NCBI RefSeq assembly: GCF_023715785.1
Contig: NZ_JAMBOX010000001.1
Coordinates: 868,001-932,000, forward strand
Direction: 5' to 3'
Length of the DNA stretch: 64,000 bases
DNA from: Neobacillus niacini
GTDB lineage: Bacteria; Bacillota; Bacilli; Bacillales; Cytobacillaceae
Below the pieces are notes generated by a model, which was not told the origin of the DNA, ran no database searches, and saw nothing but the letters and a program-made list of their open reading frames with translations. The translations under genes and the position numbers were made by a program. Below, piece by piece: positions 1-8,633 of this stretch (position 1 is its first letter; each line of letters begins with the position of its first letter).

Positions 1-460
1 AAAACGCAAATAATGCCACAAAAAACGGGCTTAATTGGATTTTTATTTTTTCCGTATCATTAAAATATTGGACAATAACAAAGCCCAGTGCCCCTAACAT
101 TCCCGCGCTAAAGCAATGGAGAATCAGGTCCCAATAGGGGATTCGAAAATAAAAATTGCGGACCTCCCCAAGGTAGATGGCACAAAATAAAAAGATAAAA
201 TAAATAATTTCCATGATGTCGGGGATATCGATGCGGAACCGTTGCTCCACCTTTGACGGCAGGAAAATAATAATACTGCCGAACACACATTGTAAAATCA
301 TCAGCACATAATCGCTTTTTACCCGTTCATATTCATTTTCGGAAGGCTCTGATGGGGCATTGAAAAACATATAAATGGCATAAACAATTGAAATAATCAA
401 TAAAGCAAAGACAATTCTAAAAATCCATGTCTTTCTTTTAGGGTACTTTTTCTCTACCAA
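1..460 (-). CDS. Partial multi-pass membrane protein (YjdF/DUF2238-like), cut by window edge
   Basis: Reading the minus strand from a TTG at 460 gives an open frame of about 153 residues that runs off the left edge. It starts MVEKKYPKRKTW and is preceded by a good GGGGGAG ribosome binding site. It shows a membrane segment at about residues 13-32, another at about 55-68, a third around 80-95, and a motif near residues 108-125 with W-D-x2-L-H-x2-S-A-x2-L-G, which resembles the DUF2238/YjdF family of uncharacterised integral membrane proteins. The C-terminus is outside the window. Its function is unknown. It is transcribed divergently from the L,D-transpeptidase, with about 290 bases between them in which I see no convincing element. 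Confidence 0.6.
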   Translation of the reverse strand, partial: MVEKKYPKRKTWIFRIVFALLIISIVYAIYMFFNAPSEPSENEYERVKSDYVLMILQCVFGSIIIFLPSKVEQRFRIDIPDIMEIIYFIFLFCAIYLGEVRNFYFRIPYWDLILHCFSAGMLGALGFVIVQYFNDTEKIKIQLSPFFVALFAF

Positions 461-752
461 AGTTTCTCCCCCTTTTATTCTATGGGCGGTAACTGTAACT
501 ATTATTATATCTTTTACGTCTATGAATTGGAAAAAGATTCACAAACATCCCAAAATCTAAAAGCTTCATTATTTTAATAAAATTTGTAGAAAAATGAATG
601 ACATCTGTTTGTCATGATATTGTAAATTCCAGTTAAATATTCGTGATAATTTAAGAATAATAAGGTAAACTAAATCAAGAGTTTCATATAAAGATTAGAT
701 TAATCGGTGGACAATGCTACCGAGGATAGCAGGCAGTCGGGGGTAAGGATTT

Positions 753-2195
753 ATGAGCAGTACAAAGAAAAAACCAGTTGAAGAAATAGGAAAATCACGG
801 GTGAAGTCAAAGCAAAAGTACAAAGGCTGGAAGATGGCCGTAATCGGCAGTATGACAGTTCTTGCACTCATCGTTGCCGGAATCAGTTATTATCAGGCAA
901 CCCGATTCAACTCGAAGGTTACGATAAATGAAATAAAAGTGGGTGGGCTGACTGCTGATCAAACCGTTAAAAAGTTAAAAACAGCCTCATTAAAAAACAG
1001 GGTCTTTGTCGGGGAGCAGCAAATCCTGGATGAAGAAGATACAAAATTGGGCTTTACCGAAAAGGATTTGCCTGAAGTGAAGAAATTGCTGAAAAACCAG
1101 TGGACATTTTTCCCTTCTTTCAAGAAAAAAGATTATCAGCTGATTCCAGATGAGGCAAGTCAGTATCGCACTCAGACAATGAAAAAGCTTGTCGAAGAAA
1201 AGCTTCTGTCCATGAATGAAACATTGAAAGCACCAGTCGATGCTTTTGTTAAGCTCGAACAGGGCAAAATATCCATCTCCAAAAGCAAAGATGGGGAACA
1301 ATTTGATGTCGCCAGCCTTTTGAAGGATTACGACAAGCAGTATTATAAAAGCGATATTCGTTTAGAGCCTGTATACCTACAGCCTGTCAGAGAAGACAGC
1401 GAAATCGTAAAGAACGAAGAGAAAAAGCTCAAAGAACTTCTTGGCCAATCGATTGAATACAAGGTACAGGATCAAGTCCATTCTTTAAAAGCCAGTGAGC
1501 TAATTAAAAGTGCCACCGTATCAAAGGATTTACAGATTGCCATAGACCCTAGTGATATTAAAAGAAAAATTACGGAAATTAATGATACCCAATGTACATT
1601 AAATAAAAATTTCACCTTTAAGACCCATTCTGGCAAAGTCATAACTGTCAAAGGTCAGGGCTATGGCTGGGCTTTGGACGTAAAAAAAGAAACGGCAATG
1701 ATTCAGAAGGCTTTTGAAACGGGAGAGACATCGGTTTCTGCTGCAAACATCATCGGTAAAGGCTGGAAAGGTGAAGGCTATGGGTATGAAACAACTGCGA
1801 ACAATGGAATCGGCAACACATATGCGGAAGTTTCGATTGACGAACAGCGGATTTGGATTTATAAAAATGGACAATTGGCCGTCACAACGAATGTCGTAAC
1901 TGGCAAACATAGTACTGGAAAGGATACGTCACCGGGCGTGTGGTATATCCTTTATAAACGCCAACAATACACGCTTACCGGTGATACAGCGGGCACAGCT
2001 TATGCGATCAAGGTCAATTACTGGTTACCGTTCACCAACAGCGGCCAAGGCTTCCACGATGCCAGCTGGCGGACAAACTGGGCAAGCAATGCCTATCTCA
2101 ATGCCGGATCAAATGGCTGCGTCAATGTACAGCCTAATGTTATGAAAGCTGTGTATGACAACCTCAGCACGTACGACCCGGTCATTGTTTACTAA
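753..2195 (+). CDS. L,D-transpeptidase with peptidoglycan-binding (PG_binding_4) domains
   Basis: 480-residue membrane-anchored cell-wall enzyme expected to form 3-3 peptidoglycan cross-links or attach proteins to the wall. It has a short basic cytoplasmic N-terminus, one membrane helix at about residues 28-47, two alpha/beta regions typical of PG_binding_4, and a C-terminal YkuD catalytic domain at about 355-480. The YkuD signature is visible: histidine in GFHDASW near residue 434 and the catalytic cysteine in SNGCVN near 455. The start ATG at 753 follows GGGGGTAAGG. It stands alone, diverges from the membrane gene on its left, and ends in a strong terminator. The family is well known; the precise substrate here is not. 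Confidence 0.9.
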   Translation: MSSTKKKPVEEIGKSRVKSKQKYKGWKMAVIGSMTVLALIVAGISYYQATRFNSKVTINEIKVGGLTADQTVKKLKTASLKNRVFVGEQQILDEEDTKLGFTEKDLPEVKKLLKNQWTFFPSFKKKDYQLIPDEASQYRTQTMKKLVEEKLLSMNETLKAPVDAFVKLEQGKISISKSKDGEQFDVASLLKDYDKQYYKSDIRLEPVYLQPVREDSEIVKNEEKKLKELLGQSIEYKVQDQVHSLKASELIKSATVSKDLQIAIDPSDIKRKITEINDTQCTLNKNFTFKTHSGKVITVKGQGYGWALDVKKETAMIQKAFETGETSVSAANIIGKGWKGEGYGYETTANNGIGNTYAEVSIDEQRIWIYKNGQLAVTTNVVTGKHSTGKDTSPGVWYILYKRQQYTLTGDTAGTAYAIKVNYWLPFTNSGQGFHDASWRTNWASNAYLNAGSNGCVNVQPNVMKAVYDNLSTYDPVIVY

Positions 2196-2206
2196 CGAAG
2201 AACAAT

Positions 2207-2257
2207 AGGGATGATGGTAGCGGCACAAAAGTCGCCACTATCATCCCTGTTTTTTTG
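2207..2257 (+). terminator. Intrinsic terminator after the L,D-transpeptidase gene
   Basis: The sequence from 2207 forms an 18-bp stem with a few wobble pairs (AGGGATGATGG.. paired to ..CCACTATCATCCCT), a short AAAA-containing loop, and is followed by GTTTTTTTG. It lies 12 bases after the stop codon of the transpeptidase gene. Confidence 0.85.
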
Positions 2258-2271
2258 TTTCACGTGGAACC
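2256..2271. promoter_or_regulatory. Near-perfect parS (ParB/Spo0J binding) site
   Basis: TGTTTCACGTGGAACC matches 15 of 16 bases of TGTTTCACGTGGAACA, the reverse complement of the classic Bacillus parS TGTTCCACGTGAAACA. It is intergenic, directly behind the terminator of the transpeptidase gene. A perfect parS palindrome lies 60 kb away in walK, which fits clustering of parS sites around the replication origin. Binding by ParB is inferred from sequence only. Confidence 0.7.
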
Positions 2272-2297
2272 GAAAAGACCTTTCTCTTTCATGAAGC

Positions 2298-2332
2298 TTA
2301 AAAAATTCGCTCAGGGATGACTCTGAGCGATT
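2298..2332 (-). terminator. Intrinsic terminator after the exo-polygalacturonase gene
   Basis: On the minus strand TCGCTCAGAG pairs with CTGAGCGA around a TCATCC loop and is followed by ATTTTTTAAG. It lies just beyond the stop codon at 2352. Confidence 0.75.
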
Positions 2333-2351
2333 CATTTTCTTCAACAAACGA

Positions 2352-5300
2352 TTATGCCCTTTTTCTTTTACTCATGTATAAGGTAGCAGCACCAATAATC
2401 AACAGAATCGAACCAATTAGGAGAATATTGTAGGATTGTCCTGCTGTATGAGGCAATTGTTCCCCATTTGGCGATTGTTTGCCGTTGTCGATAGCATTCT
2501 TTGCCGCTGCCGCTTCCTTGATACCCCCATTATTGGCATCTGTCGGTCTTGCTTCTGGTTGTTCAGCTTCTGGTTTATTCGGAATGTCCTCTTTATTAAC
2601 TAGTGAAACGGTGGCGCTTGGACCAAATCCACTCCATCTATAGGTTTTCATTTCTTCAAGGCCATTTGGAATAACATCGGAAAGTCTTTCCCTGATTGTA
2701 TATTTAGTTCCTTGCCCGACTGCTTCCACTTTAAAGGTATAGTCTTTGCCTTTTTCCAATCCAGTCACAGTAAAGGTTGTATCCTTAGTTGTCATGGAAT
2801 CATTTATTGGTGTAAATTTAGTGCCATCCGGCATAATCGGCTGTCCATTTACATAAATCCGGTAACCAATTACGTCTTGGTTGACTGCAGTCGCTTTAGT
2901 CCAGGAAAGAATTACACTTGTTCCATCCTTTTCAACCTTAGCTGTTAAATCACCTTTAAATGATGGTGCCCCAATAGGATAGGGGACTTGCGTCTGAATT
3001 TCTACAGAGCTGCCATAAGGTGTTTTATTGCCTGCAATGTCTACGGCTTCAACGGTAACTTGATACTTTGTACCAGGCTCAAGCTGCGTTAACGTATATT
3101 TGTTTGATGTGGCAAACCCATTTAATTTTCCGTTTGCATACACATTATATCCTGCAATGCCTGTCTCATCACTCGCCGCATCCCAGGTGACAGACCCCCA
3201 GGTAAATCCCGGATAGACAACTTCAACGCTCTTGCCACTGAAAGTATCACTGGCTGGAATCGTGGTTGTAGCTTGTTTAATTTGTGGATTCTGCGGAAGA
3301 ACCGGTGCCGTCGTATCAGCTTCACCCAAAGTTGTTACTTTCATTTCCGGCCCATTGGAAGTTCGGTTGCCTGTTGCATCCGTGGCTTCAACTTTAAAGG
3401 TATATTCGGTTGCTGGCGTTAATCCGGTTACAGTAAAAGTTGTTTGTCCTGTTGTCGTATAGGCAGACCCGACCTTTTCTCCATTTTTATAGACTGTGTA
3501 TCCCGTTACAGCCTTATTATCCAAGGCTGGATCCCATGTTAATGTTACACTTTTTCCATCAGCGGAGGATTGTGCCTGGACGCTGGAACCGACAGGCCAA
3601 ATTGGTTTCTGGGCTGCATCCTCAGATATAACGCTAGAAGTTGTCGTTCCTTCAAACTGAATACCAGTAGAATTTGTGATTCTCCAAGGATTTCCGTTGT
3701 TATCTTTAACATTCGTAAAGACAACATGGTTAAATTTGAAATCTTTTGCGTAATCCAGGTTTGCTGAAAATACATTATCGAATTTAACATTCGTAAAAGT
3801 AATATTTTCGTGGTAGACTTCCCCTACATCACTATTGCCTTTTACCATTATTGCTTGCTTCTTGCTGCCGCCTTGATTACGAACAGTGACATTTTTTATT
3901 TCCATATCCTTAAATTGAGAAATTTCTTTTGCCGGTTCATAGGAAATGGCCGCATTTGGATCACTATAATCTGACGTAAATACAAATGGGGCATCGCCAT
4001 CAATACCTTCTAAGGCATTGTCCCTAAAAAGGACATTTTTTGCTCCGCCGCCCATTGGTGTGTTTGTTTTAGCCCGTAAGCCAACGTCCGTTTTATACAT
4101 GATGTTATCCTCAACAACAAAATCCTGGAACCAACTTCCCGTATGGCTTCCTGTTACAACACCACCATGGCCTTCTCGTATATAGTTGTCAAAAATCCAC
4201 GCTTTTCCTGTTGGCTCCTCGCCAGCGGCAGCCTGTCCCATACCTGCTGCAAAGTTAATCGCATCATCACCAGTATCAACGAAGTTGTTGAATACCATTA
4301 TATTTTGTGAGTCGCCAAATTCAAATCCGTCAGCATTATTTCCATCGTAAGTAGTAGCGACCGTACCATTTACAACAATGTTTTTACTATGAAGATTGAC
4401 AATGCCGTGGAAGGCAGGATTAAGTTGCGTGATCCCTTCATAGTACATACCGTCGACACCGCGCACCGTAATCAAATTGGAACGAGTGGAATAAGCGGAC
4501 TTGGCATTCATGCCTTTCTGCTGGGAGGCATAGGATTGGATTGCTGCCAAAATTCCATATGTTTTATCAGAAGCAAGGTTTAATGGGCTCATCTGCCCAT
4601 TTTCAACTTTTACTCCACCTGTTACTAAAGAGTTGCTGCCTGCTAATAAACGTGGAAGTTGGTTTCCTAATTCGTCAATTGTCTTGTTTGCAGGGTCTTC
4701 TTTCCATCCGCTACCATCAATAATCCCTTTTCCAACAATCCTGATATTCTTAAGACTGCCATAATCATATGTATGGGCATTGATTAATGAATAGGAACGC
4801 TCATCGGTCGAATAATCATATACCCAAAAATTTTGGCTATAATCATTAGCATCTAATGACGCCTGCAAATGACCGTCCACTTGCAATGTTATATCCGATT
4901 TAAGCCAAATTTCTCCTGAAATAAATTTGCCTTCAGGGATTAACACTTTGGAGCCAGCTGTAGCCGCATCGATAGCTGCTTGAATTGCTTCCGTATCTTT
5001 TACATGATCATCAGCTTTTGCTCCAAAATCGACAATGTTAAACACCTCTGGCTCCATTGTCGTTTTTGCCGTTATTTTATTGGAAGGTTGAGATTCTATC
5101 CCGGCCGCGGTTACCGAGGTTACGTAAAATTCATAGGATGTATCCGGTTTCAAATTCTTGACCTTGAAATTGTGGATTAAAATTTTTGTATGGAAATTAT
5201 CTTTATCAATATTTTTATAAAAATTATCAATATAGGCTTTTGCAGGACCGCTGTTATCCTTTAGTGCACTGCCAATTTTTTTGCCATCCATATAAATATT

Positions 5301-5507
5301 GAAATCTGCAATATTACTATACTCTTTAGGCTTTTCCCAAACTAATGTCATGCTGTTTTCATCATAAGCTAATCTCGGAACCTGCAGATTTACAGGAGCT
5401 GCAACCGATCCGGAGGATGCTGCATTCGCAAACGATACCGCTCCGAAATTGCCAGTTGCCATAAAGAAGACAAGAACTAGTGCTACAACCTTGATCCATT
5501 TCTTCAA
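2352..5507 (-). CDS. Wall-anchored multidomain GH28 exo-polygalacturonase with FN3 domains
   Basis: 1051-residue exported enzyme predicted to release galacturonic acid units from the non-reducing end of pectin. Order: signal peptide (about 1-29), FN3-like domain (about 37-150), GH28 right-handed beta-helix (about 155-640), three more FN3 domains (about 650-955), a Pro/Glu-rich linker, then LPHTA at about 1018, a hydrophobic helix and a KRKRA tail, i.e. a sortase signal. GH28 landmarks are NADGFEFG near 390 (NTD in most members), DTGDDAIN near 412, GHGG near 447 and an LRAK element near 477. The FEFG and DDAINF forms resemble bacterial exo-polygalacturonases rather than endo enzymes. LPxTA ends are known for class D sortases of bacilli; no sortase gene lies in the window. 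A TGTTAACG/cre box sits upstream. Confidence 0.88.
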   Translation of the reverse strand: MKKWIKVVALVLVFFMATGNFGAVSFANAASSGSVAAPVNLQVPRLAYDENSMTLVWEKPKEYSNIADFNIYMDGKKIGSALKDNSGPAKAYIDNFYKNIDKDNFHTKILIHNFKVKNLKPDTSYEFYVTSVTAAGIESQPSNKITAKTTMEPEVFNIVDFGAKADDHVKDTEAIQAAIDAATAGSKVLIPEGKFISGEIWLKSDITLQVDGHLQASLDANDYSQNFWVYDYSTDERSYSLINAHTYDYGSLKNIRIVGKGIIDGSGWKEDPANKTIDELGNQLPRLLAGSNSLVTGGVKVENGQMSPLNLASDKTYGILAAIQSYASQQKGMNAKSAYSTRSNLITVRGVDGMYYEGITQLNPAFHGIVNLHSKNIVVNGTVATTYDGNNADGFEFGDSQNIMVFNNFVDTGDDAINFAAGMGQAAAGEEPTGKAWIFDNYIREGHGGVVTGSHTGSWFQDFVVEDNIMYKTDVGLRAKTNTPMGGGAKNVLFRDNALEGIDGDAPFVFTSDYSDPNAAISYEPAKEISQFKDMEIKNVTVRNQGGSKKQAIMVKGNSDVGEVYHENITFTNVKFDNVFSANLDYAKDFKFNHVVFTNVKDNNGNPWRITNSTGIQFEGTTTSSVISEDAAQKPIWPVGSSVQAQSSADGKSVTLTWDPALDNKAVTGYTVYKNGEKVGSAYTTTGQTTFTVTGLTPATEYTFKVEATDATGNRTSNGPEMKVTTLGEADTTAPVLPQNPQIKQATTTIPASDTFSGKSVEVVYPGFTWGSVTWDAASDETGIAGYNVYANGKLNGFATSNKYTLTQLEPGTKYQVTVEAVDIAGNKTPYGSSVEIQTQVPYPIGAPSFKGDLTAKVEKDGTSVILSWTKATAVNQDVIGYRIYVNGQPIMPDGTKFTPINDSMTTKDTTFTVTGLEKGKDYTFKVEAVGQGTKYTIRERLSDVIPNGLEEMKTYRWSGFGPSATVSLVNKEDIPNKPEAEQPEARPTDANNGGIKEAAAAKNAIDNGKQSPNGEQLPHTAGQSYNILLIGSILLIIGAATLYMSKRKRA

Positions 5508-5584
5508 CTCTTATCCCACCTTAAGTTTTTTTAGGTCCTGCGGTCAAACCATTTTTTTATTTTGCCACATCACCTCCTTTATGA

Positions 5585-5600
5585 TTGTTAACGTTTTCAT
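5585..5600 (-). promoter_or_regulatory. cre-like box / LacI-family operator upstream of exo-polygalacturonase
   Basis: TTGTTAACGTTTTCAT on the plus strand fits the CcpA consensus WTGNNARCGNWWWCAW at every position. It also contains TGTTAACG, shared with sites beside uxaB and uxaC, so it could be the operator of the LacI-type regulator encoded at 11677-12684 instead of, or as well as, a catabolite repression site. It lies about 80 bases upstream of the start codon. Confidence 0.65.
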
Positions 5601-5641
5601 TTCTAGAATCACTTTGCAAAATGCCGAAAGAATTGGCTGTG

Positions 5642-5682
5642 GGGCTTTCCAGATAATCAGGTTATTAACAGCTGGAAAGCCC
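5642..5682 (-). terminator. Perfect 11-bp hairpin downstream of the MATE gene
   Basis: GGGCTTTCCAG pairs exactly with CTGGAAAGCCC around a 19-base loop. It follows the MATE stop codon, but the T-rich tract lies on the plus-strand side, so it may end transcripts inefficiently in the minus direction or act as a 3' stabiliser. Confidence 0.4.
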
Positions 5683-5710
5683 TCTCTTTTAAAATTTATC
5701 CTTTTTAATA

Positions 5711-7114
5711 TTAAACCAGTTTATGAGTATACCAAGTCTTCCCTTTAAATCTCCACGAGAAAATCAGCCCGCGGACACCCCATTCAATCGCCATCGCCGT
5801 CCAAATGCCGATGATTCCAAATCCAAGGGTAATTCCCAAAATATAACCGAGAACAACCCTCACAAGCCACATTGACAGGAGCGAGGCTACCGAGGTAAAG
5901 GTTGAATCTCCTGCAGCGCGCAACGCGGATGGCATAATGAAACTATGCGGCCACAAAATCGGCTGAGCAAATGCTGAAATTAGCACAAGTATGAACACGG
6001 TCCCGGCAATTTCATCAGGCGGGCTGAATATTTTTATCAATAATGGATACAACGGAACAATCATTGCACCAGAAACGATAAACAGGAGCGAGGAGAGCCC
6101 CGCCATTGATTTGGTGAATTTTCTGGCATCAGCGATATTTCTGTGCCCGATGCATTGGCCCACAATGGTGATCGCTGCGATGGTCAAGGCATTAGGCCCA
6201 ATCTGAAATAATAGAAGGAAAGAATTGCCGATGGCATAGGACGTCAATGCGAACGTCCCCAATTGAACAATAAATGTCTGAGTTAACAGTTTCCCGCCGC
6301 TGAAAAACATCTGTTCCGCGGCAAACGGAAGGCCAATATACATGATTTTTTTTATAATCGAAAAATCAATTTGCAAAGCCTTCTTAAATTGAAAGTGGAT
6401 TGTTTCATTGTACTTTATGATATAAATCAAAGAAGCCGCCATACCAACGATTCTGGAAAGAAGAATCGAAATCACCAGGCCCAGAACACCCATTTTTAAA
6501 ATCAGGATGAACAATACATTTAAAGCTGTGTTCGTCAGATTCAAAATGATCGATAATTTTAAAGTAGGTTTCGTATCGCCAATTCCGCGCAGTGCGCCGC
6601 ATACCGCTTGAAAGATTCCCATGAACGGGTAGGACAGGCAACTGCCAATTAGATAGAGTTTCGCATTATGGAAGACGTCCTCATCCGCTTTGCCAAACAG
6701 AATCTGTAAGGCTTGGGTGTGAAAAATAATGACAAGTGCGCCAATCAGAACTGAAAACAGCAATACCGCAGAAATAGCCTGTATTGCTGTTTTGCTCGCC
6801 ATCTTCATGTTCCCGGCTCCCGTATATTGGGCCACGATCACGGTTCCGCCAGTGGCTACAGCGATAAACACATTAACGAGGAAAATATTTAATGAATCTA
6901 TCATACTAACGGCACTGACTGCAGCGACACCGGCTGAACTCACCATCGCCGTGTTTAAAAAGCTCATCAGAACAAGAAAAGCCTGGTCAACGATGATGGG
7001 AATCATAATGGCAATGATTTCTTTGAAATGAATTGTTTCCCCGGATAAATATTTATCAAGCAGCGGAGCCGTCTTCCTCGTCAGTTTCATTTTAAAATTT
7101 TCCACTGAACACAC
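5711..7114 (-). CDS. MATE family efflux transporter
   Basis: 467-residue protein with about 12 predicted membrane helices and the two-bundle pattern of MATE exporters (NorM/DinF group), which use Na+ or H+ gradients to expel organic compounds. Family features include PIIVDQAF early in helix 1 and the repeated GxALRGIGDT / SALRAAGDS turns near residues 174 and 393, equivalent positions in the two halves. The GTG at 7114 gives the longest form; the ATG at 7090 (MKLTRK) is an equally plausible start, and neither has a strong ribosome binding site. It follows the intracellular polygalacturonase by 77 bases on the same strand. Its substrate is unknown; export of an aromatic or a toxic by-product of plant wall breakdown is a guess from context. 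Confidence 0.85.
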   Translation of the reverse strand: MCSVENFKMKLTRKTAPLLDKYLSGETIHFKEIIAIMIPIIVDQAFLVLMSFLNTAMVSSAGVAAVSAVSMIDSLNIFLVNVFIAVATGGTVIVAQYTGAGNMKMASKTAIQAISAVLLFSVLIGALVIIFHTQALQILFGKADEDVFHNAKLYLIGSCLSYPFMGIFQAVCGALRGIGDTKPTLKLSIILNLTNTALNVLFILILKMGVLGLVISILLSRIVGMAASLIYIIKYNETIHFQFKKALQIDFSIIKKIMYIGLPFAAEQMFFSGGKLLTQTFIVQLGTFALTSYAIGNSFLLLFQIGPNALTIAAITIVGQCIGHRNIADARKFTKSMAGLSSLLFIVSGAMIVPLYPLLIKIFSPPDEIAGTVFILVLISAFAQPILWPHSFIMPSALRAAGDSTFTSVASLLSMWLVRVVLGYILGITLGFGIIGIWTAMAIEWGVRGLIFSWRFKGKTWYTHKLV

Positions 7115-7191
7115 TTCTTTATCATTTTTATATTCGACTATGACAGCTTACCTGCAAGTTACTAATAATCTCACAAATTGCGAAACCAGAA

Positions 7192-8550
7192 CTATTTTGA
7201 AACAACCGCATTTTTGAAAACAACCAATGGGTCACTCGTGCGGGCATGCTTGGCCCGACAGCCAGTAATCTCAATATCCTCTCCATTTTCGACGATGAAT
7301 GCAGGGCCTTCATGATTAGAAATCGTTACTTGATTAAACACGATATCCCTGACATTACTACAGAAAAATCCTCGCTGTTTCATCGGTTCAAGCTCTGCCA
7401 TCATCGCTGGCAGTCCCGGTTCGGCATCATCAGCCATATGAACGGATACCCGGTCAAACGTAATATCCTCGACATACCTTTCAGCCAATCCGTATAAAAA
7501 TCCGGCAGCCGCACTCACTTCACGAGCCGTAATATTGGAAAAATGAATTCGGCGGAATGCAGGTGTTTCCTCTGTAATCGGGTAAGGATTTTTATCCCAA
7601 ACATATTTGTCATTTCCACGTGGTCCCCAATAATAATAGAGGTTGGCAATAAACGGGCAAATAACGCCCTTCATCACAATATTGGTTACCCGGACATCCT
7701 CAATAATCCCGCCGCGGCCGCGTCTTGACTTAAAGCGGATGCCCCGGTCGGTTCCCTCAAATACGCAATTGCTGACTGTAACATTGCGGATATCCCCGCT
7801 CATCTCACTGCCAAACACAACACCGCCATGGCCGTGGATCATTGTACAATTCGTAATCGTTATATTCTCACACGGAACCCGTTCCGCAGTATCCTCTGTA
7901 CCTGCTTTGATGGCAATGCAATCATCGCCAACATCGATATGGCAGTTGGAAATTCGGATGTTTTGGCAGGATTCCGGGTCAATGCCATCCGTATTTGGAG
8001 AATCGGCTGGATTCATTATGCTGATACTATCAATTGTGACATCTTCACAGCAAATCGGATTGACCGTCCAGCTAGGCGAATTGACCATTTTCACACCAGA
8101 AATAAGAACATGTTTGCAACCGTCAAAGCTAACCAGCTTTGGTCTTGGATAGTCATTTTTCTCCCGCCAATACAAGTCCCACCAAAATTGACCGTTTCCG
8201 TCCAATGTACCGCGCCCGGTTACCGAAACATTTTCTGCATTTTCCGCATAGACACAGGAGGCATAAACCTGTCGTTTCACACCTTCCCAGCGTGATTCGA
8301 CAACAGGATATTCCGTCACCTCGTTACTGAACATTAGGGTGGCACCTGCGTCCAAGTAGAGATTGATATTACTTTTTAAAATAATCGCCCCTGTAAGAAA
8401 AGTGCCTGAGGGTACATAAACAGTACCGCCGCCTTGCGCTGAGCAGGTATCAATCGCATTTGATATGGCTGAAGTATTCAAGGTTTTTCCGTCATTCATG
8501 GCTCCAAAATCCCTAATATTATAGAGGCTGGAGGCTGCAGTCAGTTCCAT
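7192..8550 (-). CDS. Intracellular GH28 polygalacturonase / oligogalacturonide hydrolase
   Basis: 452-residue GH28 beta-helix enzyme without a signal peptide, so it should act on imported oligogalacturonides in the cytoplasm. The canonical catalytic set is intact: NTDGIDP near residue 187, GDDCIAIK near 207, GHGGVVFGSE near 240 and the RFKS (RIK-type) substrate-binding element near 272. The N-terminal NIRDFGAMNDGKTLNT is the usual start of the pectin-lyase fold. GGGAGG lies 6 bases before the ATG at 8550. It is downstream of uxaB-uxaA on the same strand, so its product, galacturonate, feeds the neighbouring pathway. Specificity for exo versus endo attack, or for rhamnogalacturonan, cannot be read from motifs alone. 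Confidence 0.88.
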   Translation of the reverse strand: MELTAASSLYNIRDFGAMNDGKTLNTSAISNAIDTCSAQGGGTVYVPSGTFLTGAIILKSNINLYLDAGATLMFSNEVTEYPVVESRWEGVKRQVYASCVYAENAENVSVTGRGTLDGNGQFWWDLYWREKNDYPRPKLVSFDGCKHVLISGVKMVNSPSWTVNPICCEDVTIDSISIMNPADSPNTDGIDPESCQNIRISNCHIDVGDDCIAIKAGTEDTAERVPCENITITNCTMIHGHGGVVFGSEMSGDIRNVTVSNCVFEGTDRGIRFKSRRGRGGIIEDVRVTNIVMKGVICPFIANLYYYWGPRGNDKYVWDKNPYPITEETPAFRRIHFSNITAREVSAAAGFLYGLAERYVEDITFDRVSVHMADDAEPGLPAMMAELEPMKQRGFFCSNVRDIVFNQVTISNHEGPAFIVENGEDIEITGCRAKHARTSDPLVVFKNAVVSK

Positions 8551-8596
8551 GGTTTTCCTCCCGGTTTATGAATTTCCTTCCTATTCGCGATCCAAT

Positions 8597-8622
8597 GACG
8601 GGCAGCAGCATTGCTGCCCGTC
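8597..8622 (-). other. Intercistronic perfect hairpin between uxaA and the GH28 gene
   Basis: GACGGGCAGCA pairs perfectly with TGCTGCCCGTC around a 4-base loop. There is no T-run after it on the minus strand, so it is more likely a processing or mRNA-stability element that lowers expression of the downstream GH28 gene than a full terminator. Confidence 0.5.
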
Positions 8623-8633
8623 AGCCTATAAGC

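Noticed and set aside
108..290. 60-residue minus-strand frame at the left edge
   Set aside because: It is out of frame with the convincing membrane-protein frame starting at 460, which has a ribosome binding site and family-like motifs.
7643..8295. Long plus-strand frames (169 and 155 residues) opposite the intracellular GH28 gene
   Set aside because: They are antisense shadows of a gene with complete catalytic motifs and show no family features or ribosome binding sites.
8597..8622. Terminator between uxaA and the GH28 gene
   Set aside because: The hairpin is perfect but no T-run follows on the transcribed strand, so I list it as an intercistronic hairpin.
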